A stretch of 12,420 bases of DNA from Candidatus Sumerlaeota bacterium (GCA_026398575.1 JAPLSP010000253.1:1-12420); one strand, 5' to 3'. Positions 1 to 7,343 are shown, counted from the stretch's first letter. The notes: a model not told the origin generated them from the sequence alone. A program made the numbers and translations.

Positions 1-64
1 AGCGCATTGCTTTCGTCCGTTAGGCAAAAAATACGTGATCTTAGTTCTGAGTCGGAGCACCTTG

Positions 65-2920
65 TCAGCGGTTCGCGGGTTGTTCCGGCGCCCCGGGCGT
101 CGTACGTTTGTCCGCGCTTGAAGTTGAACGTTTGTCCGCGCTGGGCGGCACTGGTTTGCTCGCGCTGGGCGGCATAGGTTTGTTCACGCTCGGCGCCACA
201 GGTTTATTCGCGCTCGGCGTCGTGGCCTTATCCGGAGAAACCGATTTCGCGGGCGAAAGCATCTTTTCCAGGCTGATTTTGGCCACATTGGCTTCCGGCG
301 ATCCTGGCGAGCTTGCCATGACGCGCTCATAAAGCATCTTTGCGCGGGCCGTATCGCTGCAAGCCAGAGTTTCCGACGAGGCGCGCAACAAGCACTCGAG
401 CGAAGACTGCCCTTTGATTTCGGACTTCAGCGTATCCAAGGCGGGCGTTGAAGCAGAGACCACCGGCTGCGTTTTTTCCACGACTTCGATCAAATGCGCC
501 AGGCGCTCATACTGCTCGGAAGCCTTCGCATGCTGTTTGGTCTCCACATAAATATTTGCCAGAATACGGTTGAAGGAGATGCTGATGGGGTTGTCCGCCA
601 GTTCTTTTTGAATATAGGAAAAGGCTTCGTCGCTTCTGCCCAGACGCGACAACGACTCCGTCTTCATGCTGACAACCCCGTCGTCGTGGTTGTTGTCTTC
701 ATCAATGATTTTCGTGCAGACATTGACGGTCCATCCCAGATACTGCTTGCGCAATTTATCATCCTTATCGCGCTCTGCCTGGTTGGCGGCGCTCAACAGA
801 GAGCGAGCCACTCCGACGCGCAGCTCCTGATGCGGCTTGATATCCTCATCCATCGTGTATCGGCGCATGGCGCACAGATAGAGAATTTCCCACGACCGCG
901 CCATCCATGTGCGGCGCTCCTCGTCCGAGACGTTGGGCGCGCGCTGCGCTGCGAATTGATAGGCCTGCGCCACGCTTTGCTGGACGTTGAGCTTCTTTTC
1001 CATCTTCAGCGCTCTCTCGAAATATGAGAGCGAAAGGCGCAGATTATCGGCGATGGACTTGGGATCGCGCGCATTGCGCGCCAGGACGCCATAGACGATG
1101 CCATAGTTGAACCAGGTTTCGGAATAGCCGGGCGCGAATTTTTCCAGTTCGTCATAAGCCTTGACGGCCTCGCTATATTGCACCAGCATACTGTAGGCGT
1201 GCGCCATCTTGTAATAGCTCGTGATAAATCCAGGCCACCAGTCAATCGCTTGCTTAAAAGATTGTATGGCGGCCTGATAATTTTCCGCCGCGCGCGGCTG
1301 CTGATCAACTCCCATCTGGGAAGCGTATTGAATCTGGATTATGCCTTCATTGTTGTAATAAGCGCTCGCGAAATAGCAGACGCCGAAGAAGAGAAGATAA
1401 AGCGCCAACAGTCCCGACAGGATCATGCCCGTTATTCCCAACCGGCGATTCCAGACGGGCGAAACCCTGCCCAGCGGACTACGCTGGAAAACCGGATCAG
1501 CGGGCGTTTTGGGGAGGGCCGCCGCCGCGGCGCCGGCTGCCGCCGCACGCGCCTCCAAGTCCTCGTTGCGCATCCCCAGCATCGCGCAGGAGATCGCCAG
1601 TCCGAACTGGAACCAATGATTGACGCCGCAGACCGTCCAGCGCATATTGGGGCTTACCGTGTCTTGAATCAGACACCCAAGAATGCCGGCCATCAATCCG
1701 ATTTGCTGTATCCTCAGGAACTCGGATCCACGGCGCAGAATCTGGCGGAAGCCCATCCAGAGCATGGTCCCCAGAAACGCCAGATAACATAAAAGGCCCA
1801 AAATGCCCTGTTCGCATAGGACATCCAGGTATTGATTATGGGCATAGAGATTGACATTGGCGATGCCGTTTTCGAAATAATTCTCCCTGAGATGAAACGG
1901 CGCGCAAACCAAATACCCGCCCGGTCCCGAGCCCAGGATCATGTTTTTGGGACCCTCACGGAACGTATCTATGGCGCACTGGAAAAGGATGGCGCGCGAT
2001 TGCAAGGCTTTTGTGATCATCAGAAACTGGGGTTTCATCCACCACCACAGCATCACCATAAATACCAGAAGCAACAGCGACAAACCGATGACCATCGCCC
2101 ATAATACGTCCGGTTTTTTGGACAAAACGTGTCCGATCGTGATGGACATCACGAAGTAGAAAATCACGATCAGGAAGAGGACGCCATCGGCGTCGTTGGA
2201 CCTCGCAAGGACGATGGAAATGCCCGCGAGGACGGCGGTCGTAAATCCCAGAATCGGCTCCCACCATGAACGGAATGGCGCCATGAACAGATTGACCGCC
2301 AGCGGGAACACGATCACCAGGAAGGCGGCATAAAAGTCCGAGTTGAGGATCGTGGAAAACATTTCATGATTGCTTGCCAGCGTGTAGAGCAGATCATAGA
2401 TGCGGCTGCGATATAAGGGCGGGCCCAGGGGGAACAGGGCGTTTATCAACAACCGGCAGCCGCCGTAATAATGAAAAAGCCCGAATAGAACCACCGCCAG
2501 GCAGATGCCGACGTAAATGGTGACGACCTTGCGAAAGATTTTCTCCGTCTTGATGCAGGCAGTGACGATGAAGAAAGGCGCAAACACCGCATAGTACCAG
2601 CTATTGGTGAACCAGGCGCGCCAGGGCTTGAAGGCCGTGAACGACGATATCAGCGAGACGATTACGAATCCGATGATCGGAAGCCAGATTCGCGGCGGAA
2701 TCGGCGCGGCCTCTCCGCGAAAAAGAATGTAGAAAAAGCCCAGCCAGCATAATGGCAGGAGCATGAATTGAAGCGTTGGTTTGATTTCGTCCAGGTTATT
2801 TGTGTATGAGGTGAACAGCACGAGAATTGCCGTCAGCGTGACCATCAAAAAACCGAGCAGCATGACATTGAGGGGCGTGGTCTGCCATGCTTTGTCTTCG
2901 GGAAACAATCGTTTGCCCAC
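65..2920 (-). CDS. O-antigen ligase/polymerase-like (Wzy_C) membrane protein fused to TPR domain
   Basis: Large inner-membrane protein of 951 residues, probably a ligase or polymerase joining glycan chains of a surface polysaccharide. About twelve hydrophobic segments lie between residues 18 and 450. The Wzy_C/O-antigen ligase region is at 307-390: a glycine-rich GSGPGGY (330-336), then AHNQYLDVLCEQGILG (360-375), the loop-plus-helix pattern of the family. An alanine-rich linker (458-469) and one more membrane segment (about 496-518) lead to a soluble part with TPR-like helices, clearest at 545-640 and again at about 750-875. The C-terminus is a Pro/Ser/Lys repeat tail (899-946). The start is GTG at 2920, with AGGAG ten bases upstream. 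At 951 residues it is about twice the usual ligase length because of the TPR half. The TPRs could recruit other assembly proteins. Ligase versus polymerase cannot be decided from sequence. Confidence 0.85.
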   Translation of the reverse strand: MGKRLFPEDKAWQTTPLNVMLLGFLMVTLTAILVLFTSYTNNLDEIKPTLQFMLLPLCWLGFFYILFRGEAAPIPPRIWLPIIGFVIVSLISSFTAFKPWRAWFTNSWYYAVFAPFFIVTACIKTEKIFRKVVTIYVGICLAVVLFGLFHYYGGCRLLINALFPLGPPLYRSRIYDLLYTLASNHEMFSTILNSDFYAAFLVIVFPLAVNLFMAPFRSWWEPILGFTTAVLAGISIVLARSNDADGVLFLIVIFYFVMSITIGHVLSKKPDVLWAMVIGLSLLLLVFMVMLWWWMKPQFLMITKALQSRAILFQCAIDTFREGPKNMILGSGPGGYLVCAPFHLRENYFENGIANVNLYAHNQYLDVLCEQGILGLLCYLAFLGTMLWMGFRQILRRGSEFLRIQQIGLMAGILGCLIQDTVSPNMRWTVCGVNHWFQFGLAISCAMLGMRNEDLEARAAAAGAAAAALPKTPADPVFQRSPLGRVSPVWNRRLGITGMILSGLLALYLLFFGVCYFASAYYNNEGIIQIQYASQMGVDQQPRAAENYQAAIQSFKQAIDWWPGFITSYYKMAHAYSMLVQYSEAVKAYDELEKFAPGYSETWFNYGIVYGVLARNARDPKSIADNLRLSLSYFERALKMEKKLNVQQSVAQAYQFAAQRAPNVSDEERRTWMARSWEILYLCAMRRYTMDEDIKPHQELRVGVARSLLSAANQAERDKDDKLRKQYLGWTVNVCTKIIDEDNNHDDGVVSMKTESLSRLGRSDEAFSYIQKELADNPISISFNRILANIYVETKQHAKASEQYERLAHLIEVVEKTQPVVSASTPALDTLKSEIKGQSSLECLLRASSETLACSDTARAKMLYERVMASSPGSPEANVAKISLEKMLSPAKSVSPDKATTPSANKPVAPSVNKPMPPSASKPVPPSADKRSTSSADKRTTPGAPEQPANR
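83..226 (-). repeat. 24-bp in-frame tandem repeat coding an 8-residue tail motif
   Basis: Six consecutive 24-bp units inside the 3' end of the ligase-TPR gene encode ATTPSANK, PVAPSVNK, PMPPSASK, PVPPSADK, RSTSSADK and RTTPGAPE (residues 899-946). The consensus is roughly xxxPSA(N/D)K, so the tail is Pro/Ser-rich and positively charged. The DNA copies have diverged but stay in register, which suggests slippage-driven expansion under selection to keep the frame. The function is unknown; it could be a flexible spacer or a polysaccharide- or wall-contacting tail. Confidence 0.85.
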
Positions 2921-3151
2921 AGTTTATATGCTCCTGGATAAAAATGACTAAGATTATGATCTTCCGTGCCGTGCGCCGCATGAATGATACGCAGATAATG
3001 CGCTTATGCCGCTGATTTTTGCGCACGTGCAAATCGCATCCATTAAACAGGCCAAATATTTTGCAGGTTTTGCCGGCCCCAAGTAAAGGCATTTTATCGG
3101 TTTGCCTCGAACCTCATCTCACCGTCTTATTTTTTTTCCAAACTGCTGTAA
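2921..3151. other. AT-richer non-coding gap between ligase gene and MBOAT relic
   Basis: No gene is visible. The minus strand carries the AGGAG ribosome binding site of the ligase gene. A short palindrome, AAGAT-TATG-ATCTT (2950-2963), lies about 30 bases upstream of that gene's start and could be an operator, but nothing else supports this. No convincing -35/-10 pair was found for the ligase gene. Just before 3152, in the frame of the MBOAT relic, comes a TAA stop (3149-3151). Upstream of it is only faint FF..LL-like resemblance to the family. Confidence 0.5.
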
Positions 3152-3454
3152 GGACCCATCGAGCAGGCCGACTCTCTGCTTTCGCAACTAAAGAAGATGT
3201 CTGAGTTCGATTACGGCGCCACGCGCTCCGGGCTGCTGCTGATCGCGTGGGGATTGTTCAAGAAGCTGGTATTGGCCAACCGCTTGGCTGTCTATGTTGA
3301 CAGCGTATATAACTATGTTCATGACTACACCGGTTTGGCGTTGATTCTCGCCACCTATGCTTGTGCGCTGCAGATTTACTTCGATTTTTCCGGCTATACC
3401 GATATGGCGCGGGGCGTCGCAAGGATTTTCGGCATTGAACTGACCGAGAATTTT
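3152..3454 (+). pseudogene. Internal fragment of an MBOAT O-acyltransferase (AlgI-like), cut at both ends
   Basis: The frame reads GPIEQADSLLSQLKK, then the ATG at 3197, then ...DYGATRSGLLLIAWGLFKK... and LQIYFDFSGYTDMARG..., ending in GIELTENF. This is the middle of AlgI-type membrane-bound O-acyltransferases, which acetylate exopolysaccharides: the conserved AGPIER-like stretch, the GLFKKLVLAN helix and the FSGYTDMA segment. Family homology starts about 15 codons before the apparent ATG, right after a TAA at 3149-3151, so that ATG is not a true start. It stops sharply after ENF, just where the PY..S...FWRRWHISLS motif with the catalytic His should follow. About 100 of roughly 480 residues remain. 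It is the only coding trace on the plus strand. The frame stays open to 3670 only because the following heptamer array has no stops. It is non-functional as an enzyme and may be a remnant of an exopolysaccharide locus shared with the neighbouring ligase gene. Confidence 0.82.
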
Positions 3455-3501
3455 ACTAGCCTCTTGCATTGTTGGAATGAGAATTCGGCTCTCACTTGGA
3501 A

Positions 3502-3627
3502 ATTTCAAATTTCAGATTTCAGATTTCAAATTTCAGATTTCAAATTTCAGATTTCAAATTTCAGATTTCAAATTTCAGATCCCAAATTTCAGATCTCAAA
3601 TTTCAAATTTCAAATTTCAAATCCCTT
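3502..3627 (-). repeat. Heptamer array, 18 units of ATTTCAR type (minus strand YTGAAAT)
   Basis: Eighteen consecutive 7-bp units without phase slip: mostly ATTTCAA and ATTTCAG, with ATCCCAA (3579), ATCTCAA (3593) and ATCCCTT (3621) as variants. On the minus strand each unit ends in R-A-Y. After one extra base, GTCTGGA and ATTTCCC (3629-3642) may be two further decayed units. Seven is not a multiple of three and no frame contains a stop, so all three plus frames read as an artificial FQISDF-type peptide. The array fills much of the gap between the MBOAT relic and the 3' end of the phosphatase gene. Bases 3455-3501, between relic and array, are unassigned. Confidence 0.95.
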
Positions 3628-3656
3628 TGTCTGGAATTTCCCGGGTGCTACAGGCG

Positions 3657-5339
3657 CTACAGGGACTTGATCGCGATGAGCGTGCAATCGTCAAACTGAT
3701 CGGCCCCGCCCCGGAATTCGCGGACGGCCCCAAAAACGTATTCACATAAATCCATCGCCGGCCGGTGCAGATTCTGTTCGACCTCGTCCAGGAGCCGCGA
3801 TGCGCCGAAGAGCTCGGTCTTCTCATTGGCCATGTCGGTCAGACCGTCGGTATAGAGGAAAAGCGTGGCGCCGGGCGGCATTGCGACCTGCCCGACGCGA
3901 TACTCGGTATTGTCCAGCAAACCCAGAAACAGGCCGCCTTCGTCCAGTTCGATGCGCCGCCCATCGGGCAGATACAACAGGGGATAACAATGGCCGGCGT
4001 TGACGTAGGTGAACGTGCGCCGCGCTGAGTTCAGGATGCCGAAGACGCAGGAGACGAACATATTGTCGGTGGCGTCGCGGCAGATGGCGCGGTTCATTTG
4101 CGACATGATCTCGCGGACTTCGGCCATCAGGTTCGAGGCGTAGATTTGCAGCGAGGCGCGCATGACCGCCGTCAGCAGGGCGGCCGGAACGCCTTTGCCC
4201 GAGACGTCGGCGATGGCCAGCGCCAGCTCCTTCGGTCCCCGCGGAATATAATCGAAATAATCGCCGCCGACCTTGGTGGCCGGGACGCTGAGGCCCCAGA
4301 TGTCGAATCCCGGAAAATCCGGCGCGGCGCGGGGCAGCAGATTCGTTTGGATCGCGCGGGCGATTTCCATTTCGCGCTCGATGCGTTCCTGCTGCACGAC
4401 CCGCGCATGCAGGCGGGCGTTGGCGATCGCCGTGGCCGCCTGGTTGATGATGCCCGTGACCAACTCCAGTTCCTCGCGCTGATAGGGGAACAACGAGGAT
4501 CGGCTGTCGAGGTAGATTACGCCCAGCACTTTGTCGCGATGAATCAAGGGCGCGCAGATGGCCGAGCGGATTCGATGCGCCACGACGCTCTCGGAGGCGG
4601 AAAAGCGGACGTCGCGCGAGGCGTCGCTGACCAGAATCGCCACGCGCTGGGCCATGCATTGATCCACGATCGAGCGGCTGATGTGGATTTCCGAAATCGT
4701 CTCGGCCACTCCGCGCACGGCGCGCGGGAGCAGGCGGCTGTCCTTTTCATCCACCAGCATCAGGATCAGGGAATCGGGCGTGAGGACTTTTTGCAGAATG
4801 ACGCAGATCTCGTCCAGCAGCGAGTTCAGGTCGAAAATCGAGCGAATCTTTTCGGCCACCTCATACAGGATCGCCAGACGCTGCATCGGATCGCCAACCG
4901 CGGCGCCGCGCGCTGCTTCCAAGTGCGCAATGGGCGGTTGTGTCTCGCCGGCAGCCACCGAGCTTTCGAGCTGGCCCCATTGCGAAGACTCGTCGTCCAC
5001 CAGCTGAATCTGCGTCGAGTCATCCTTTCTCGGAGGGGCGATGGCGCCCTCGCCGGCGTCGAAAATCAGGATGGTATCGCCCATGCGCAGGCGGTCGCCG
5101 TGCTTGAGCGGGTGATCTTGCGACACCACCGCTTCATTGACATAGACTTTGTTTTTGCTGTCCAGATCATGCAGAAGAAAAGCCGTTCCATCGCGGACGA
5201 TTTCCGCGTGCTGGCGGGAACAACGCCGGTCGGGGATTTGAAGATCGCAGATGGGGCTGCGCCCGAGCAGCGTGCGCGGCTTGACCAGCTCATAGACCAG
5301 TTTGCGATCCGCTTCAATCTCGATGATGAGCTGCGCCAT
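3657..5339 (-). CDS. FHA-GAF-SpoIIE/PP2C serine phosphatase (RsbU-like)
   Basis: Cytoplasmic signalling phosphatase of 560 residues. The N-terminal FHA domain (about 1-95) binds phosphothreonine and shows LLGRSP (24-29), SRQHAEI (41-47) and a VYVNEAVV strand. A charged linker leads to a GAF domain (about 155-312), with CAPLIHRDKVLGVIYLDS (262-279) typical of GAF strands. Next is the RsbU-type connector ARAIQTNLLP (327-336), then a PPM/SpoIIE phosphatase domain with metal-binding GGDYFDY (358-364), DVSGKG (378-383), NAGH (447-450), LYTDGLTD (495-502) and a terminal DD (550-551). Such proteins usually dephosphorylate an anti-anti-sigma factor in a partner-switching pathway. No anti-sigma or STAS gene is present here. 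The start is ATG with GGAG upstream. It lies 131 bp after the dehydrogenase gene and may have its own promoter. Confidence 0.93.
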   Translation of the reverse strand: MAQLIIEIEADRKLVYELVKPRTLLGRSPICDLQIPDRRCSRQHAEIVRDGTAFLLHDLDSKNKVYVNEAVVSQDHPLKHGDRLRMGDTILIFDAGEGAIAPPRKDDSTQIQLVDDESSQWGQLESSVAAGETQPPIAHLEAARGAAVGDPMQRLAILYEVAEKIRSIFDLNSLLDEICVILQKVLTPDSLILMLVDEKDSRLLPRAVRGVAETISEIHISRSIVDQCMAQRVAILVSDASRDVRFSASESVVAHRIRSAICAPLIHRDKVLGVIYLDSRSSLFPYQREELELVTGIINQAATAIANARLHARVVQQERIEREMEIARAIQTNLLPRAAPDFPGFDIWGLSVPATKVGGDYFDYIPRGPKELALAIADVSGKGVPAALLTAVMRASLQIYASNLMAEVREIMSQMNRAICRDATDNMFVSCVFGILNSARRTFTYVNAGHCYPLLYLPDGRRIELDEGGLFLGLLDNTEYRVGQVAMPPGATLFLYTDGLTDMANEKTELFGASRLLDEVEQNLHRPAMDLCEYVFGAVREFRGGADQFDDCTLIAIKSL

Positions 5340-5434
5340 AGTTTATAATTCTCCGATGATCGCGCGCGCTTTGCCTTGGCCGTTCGATCCGTTTGCGCGA
5401 GCTCCGCCCGCCTCGGCGCCAATGATTGAAAGCG

Positions 5435-5464
5435 AATATAGCCGCACGGCGGCTCTGGGATCAA
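5435..5464 (-). promoter_or_regulatory. Candidate sigma70-like promoter for the phosphatase gene
   Basis: On the minus strand TTGATC (5464-5459) is followed by an 18-bp spacer and TATATT (5440-5435), giving a leader of about 90 bases before the phosphatase ATG. The spacer overlaps a perfect hairpin, AGCCGC-ACG-GCGGCT (5440-5454). That hairpin could instead be a weak terminator after the dehydrogenase gene, but no T-run follows it. Judged by eye only. Confidence 0.35.
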
Positions 5465-5470
5465 CCCGAT

Positions 5471-6631
5471 TTAGATTGCCTGCGCCAAAATCCGCCCCAG
5501 TTCCTCGTCCGTCAGCGCGATGGGGTTGCCTTTCATACTGCTGGCCGCGCGCGCCTTTGCAACGAGCGCGGGGATGTCATCCGGCTTCATCCCATAGTTC
5601 GACAGAGGCGGCACGCGCAATTTCCCGCACAAACGTCCGACCCATTGAGCGCCTTCGCCTGCCTTCGCCTGCGGATTTCCCGTCAGCAGCCGGGCGACTT
5701 CACGATAGCGAATCAGCGCGGGGGCGCCGGGAACGCGGCTTTCGAGCGCCCGGACGTTGGCTGCCATCACGAAAGGCAGCAAGCGCGCGCATACGCTGCC
5801 ATGGGGCGCGGGGAACATGCCCCCCAGCGGCGCGGCGAAACCGTGGACGGCGCCCAGCTTGGCGTTGGCCAGCGCCAGGCCGCCAAACAAACTGGCGACC
5901 GACATGTCTTCGCGCGCCTCGGCGTCGGCGCCGTTTTCGTATGCGCGCGGGAGCGCCCGCGCCGCGCGCTGCAACCCCTCGCGGCACAGTCCGTCCGTCA
6001 GCAGATTCGGCGCGTTGCAGACAAACGCCTCCATCAGCTGCGTCAGGGCGTCCAGGCCCGTGGCGGCAGTGACGGCGGGCGGCATCGTATGGGTCAGCAG
6101 CGGATCCACCACGGCCAGCCGCGGCAGCATCAGCGGGCTGCGCATCGAAACCTTGACGCGATGCTCGGGCGAGAGCAGCACGGCATTGCGCGTCACCTCG
6201 GCGCCGGTTCCAGCCGTCGTCGGGATCGTGATGCAGGGCGCCGAGGCTTTCGTCAAGGCGGCGCCCCGCCCGATCACCTCGAGGTAATCCAACAAATCGC
6301 CTTCGTTGGTCAGGAGGGCGGCGATGGCCTTTCCGGCGTCGAGCGGGCTGCCGCCGCCCATGGCTATCACAACGTCGCGCAAGGATTCGCGCCCCTGGCA
6401 CGCGACTTCGTGAACTATCGCTGTTGTTGGCTCGCCCGTGACGTTGAAAGAAATGCAGTCTATTCCCTCTTGCCGCAGTTGATCGAGGAGCGCCTCGCCA
6501 TGCCGCCGGACGCCGCCGAAGTCAGCCACGATCATCGCGCGCCGCCCCATCGCAGCAGCCAGCGCAGGAACCTCGGCCAGCGTTCCAGGCCCGAACAAGA
6601 TGCGTCCCGCAGTGGCAAACTCAAAGCGCAT
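5471..6631 (-). CDS. Iron-type (group III) alcohol dehydrogenase
   Basis: NAD(P)-dependent alcohol/aldehyde oxidoreductase of 386 residues, the usual length of the Fe-ADH family. The nucleotide-binding half has the GGGSPLD motif (92-98) and TIPTTAGTGAEVT (135-147). The metal-binding half aligns with the FucO ligand set: D194, then position 198 in GLDALTQLMEAF (192-203), H263 in AVHGFAAPLGG (261-271) and H277 in PAPHG (274-278). Position 198 is Gln, whereas FucO has the second ligand His. This is probably a subfamily trait, and it leaves the metal identity open. Start ATG has AGGAG six bases upstream. A hairpin (6689-6705) and repeat arrays lie upstream, so it is probably not tightly coupled to the preceding gene. 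The substrate is unknown; lactaldehyde, other short alcohols or a hydroxy acid are possible. Confidence 0.92.
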   Translation of the reverse strand: MRFEFATAGRILFGPGTLAEVPALAAAMGRRAMIVADFGGVRRHGEALLDQLRQEGIDCISFNVTGEPTTAIVHEVACQGRESLRDVVIAMGGGSPLDAGKAIAALLTNEGDLLDYLEVIGRGAALTKASAPCITIPTTAGTGAEVTRNAVLLSPEHRVKVSMRSPLMLPRLAVVDPLLTHTMPPAVTAATGLDALTQLMEAFVCNAPNLLTDGLCREGLQRAARALPRAYENGADAEAREDMSVASLFGGLALANAKLGAVHGFAAPLGGMFPAPHGSVCARLLPFVMAANVRALESRVPGAPALIRYREVARLLTGNPQAKAGEGAQWVGRLCGKLRVPPLSNYGMKPDDIPALVAKARAASSMKGNPIALTDEELGRILAQAI

Positions 6632-6688
6632 GAATTGCTCCTATCTCTAATTCGGCAGTATCAAGCCGAAAATTATCGCATTGTTTAT

Positions 6689-6705
6689 CTTGGGCGTATC
6701 CCAAG
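6689..6705. other. Perfect hairpin upstream of the dehydrogenase gene
   Basis: CTTGGG-CGTAT-CCCAAG is a perfect 6-bp stem about 58 bases upstream of the dehydrogenase start. A second, GCCAAG-GTAG-CTTGGC, lies at 6851-6866 near the end of the monooxygenase gene. Both share a CAAG/CTTG core, and copies of CCTTGG or CCAAGG recur through this gap. They could be operators for one regulator or mRNA structures. Neither is followed by a T-run, so terminator function is doubtful. Confidence 0.4.
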
Positions 6706-6736
6706 GCAGTTGCCGGCAAGACGCGGCGGCCATTAT

Positions 6737-6838
6737 TCTGACAAAATGATGTCTGATAAAACGATGAAGGCACCTTGCCGTCGAATCAGGCAGAAATACC
6801 TTGGCGCTATTATTTTGTCGCACATTATTTTGTCAGAC
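6737..6838. repeat. Symmetric repeat element: facing arms of 15-bp units around a foldable core
   Basis: The left arm is two 15-mers, TCTGACAAAATGATG and TCTGATAAAACGATG (6737-6766). The right arm is ATTATTTTGTCGCAC and ATTATTTTGTCAGAC (6809-6838), the same unit inverted. Each 15-mer splits into 7+8 bases ending in R-A-Y, giving four RAY triplets per arm (left at 6740, 6748, 6755, 6763; right, inverted, at 6809, 6817, 6824, 6832). The core (6767-6808) can fold as AAGG...CCTT enclosing TGCC...GGCA. The element occupies much of the 249-bp gap between the dehydrogenase and monooxygenase genes. No gene is visible in this gap. Confidence 0.85.
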
Positions 6839-6880
6839 TTCCCCCCGCACGCCAAGGTAGCTTGGCTGAAATGTGCCCGT

Positions 6881-7195
6881 TTACTTTGCCTTCCAACCAT
6901 CCTCGCTTGGGAAAATGTTATAGAATTTTATCGCAGTCCTCGGCTCGGACATCATGTCCGCCACGGCGTCGCGCCAGCGCGCATAGTGCGCCGTTTCCTT
7001 GTGTTTCGCAGGGTCCTCGACGGCGCGATAAACCTCCAACAGCATGAATCGCGTCGGATCGTCTTGTTGCTGGATGACGTCGAACCGCGCAATGCCCGGC
7101 TCTTGGAGGCTGTGACGCGCGTTGTCCAGCGAGGCCGCCGTGAACGCCTCGATCTGCTCCGGTTTCACATGAACGTTGACATGTACGATATACAT
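6881..7195 (-). CDS. LsrG/YgiN-like antibiotic-biosynthesis-monooxygenase (ABM) domain protein
   Basis: Small cytoplasmic protein of 104 residues, one ABM ferredoxin-like domain. The pattern resembles LsrG closely: an N-terminal strand [22 protein letters not shown] (32-42), RFMLLEVYR (49-57), then [10 protein letters not shown] (65-74) and a C-terminal [15 protein letters not shown] strand. LsrG isomerises phospho-AI-2 and YgiN acts on quinols; members usually work as dimers. No other lsr genes are present, so an AI-2 role is not supported here, and a heme- or flavin-free oxygenase or isomerase on another small carbonyl compound is as likely. The start ATG has a strong AGGAGG five to six bases upstream. 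The gene lies 132 bp after the sulfatase, and that gap is filled by a repeat element. Confidence 0.88.
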   Translation of the reverse strand: MYIVHVNVHVKPEQIEAFTAASLDNARHSLQEPGIARFDVIQQQDDPTRFMLLEVYRAVEDPAKHKETAHYARWRDAVADMMSEPRTAIKFYNIFPSEDGWKAK

Positions 7196-7210
7196 GGCGC
7201 CCTCCTATTA

Positions 7211-7343
7211 TCGAAATGCAAAATGAAAAACGAAAAATTGAAAATGAGACTGGGCGCGACAGACATAGCATGCAAAGCTATGCGCTCCCGTTTTCGGGAT
7301 GGGCAGTTATTTTGCATTTCTCATTTCTCATTTTGCATTAAGT
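7211..7343. repeat. Symmetric heptamer element: 5 + 5 facing units around a 63-bp hairpin core
   Basis: Left arm (7211-7245), plus strand: TCGAAAT, GCAAAAT, GAAAAAC, GAAAAAT, TGAAAAT. Right arm (7309-7343), minus strand: ACTTAAT, GCAAAAT, GAGAAAT, GAGAAAT, GCAAAAT. All ten units end in AAY. The core (7246-7308) is 63 bp. It can fold as GGGCGCG (7252-7258) with CGCTCCC (7283-7289, one mismatch) around CATAGC-ATGCAAA-GCTATG (7264-7282), or alternatively as TCCCG-TTTT-CGGGA (7286-7299); the two overlap. The element fills nearly the whole sulfatase-monooxygenase gap, and its right arm overlaps the last 16 bases of the sulfatase gene. Confidence 0.88.

Noticed and set aside
108..332. Plus-strand small gene with LFTLGATGLFALG-type repeats
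   Set aside because: It is the antisense shadow of the 24-bp repeat in the ligase-TPR tail.
3502..3627. CRISPR array
   Set aside because: Units are 7 bp, contiguous and without spacers; no cas gene is present.
3197..3670. Apparent intact 157-codon gene starting at ATG 3197
   Set aside because: MBOAT homology extends upstream of the ATG, and after residue 86 the translation is only the heptamer array (FQISDF-type), which is open in all frames. It is a relic plus repeat, not a gene.
4098..5348. Plus-strand open frame of 416 codons
   Set aside because: Lies fully antisense to the well-supported FHA-GAF-phosphatase gene, with Arg/Ala/His-rich composition and no recognisable motif.
6881..7195. 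Assigning lsrG and AI-2 degradation
   Set aside because: Similarity to LsrG is clear, but no lsr kinase, transporter or regulator is nearby, and ABM proteins with this pattern have varied roles.
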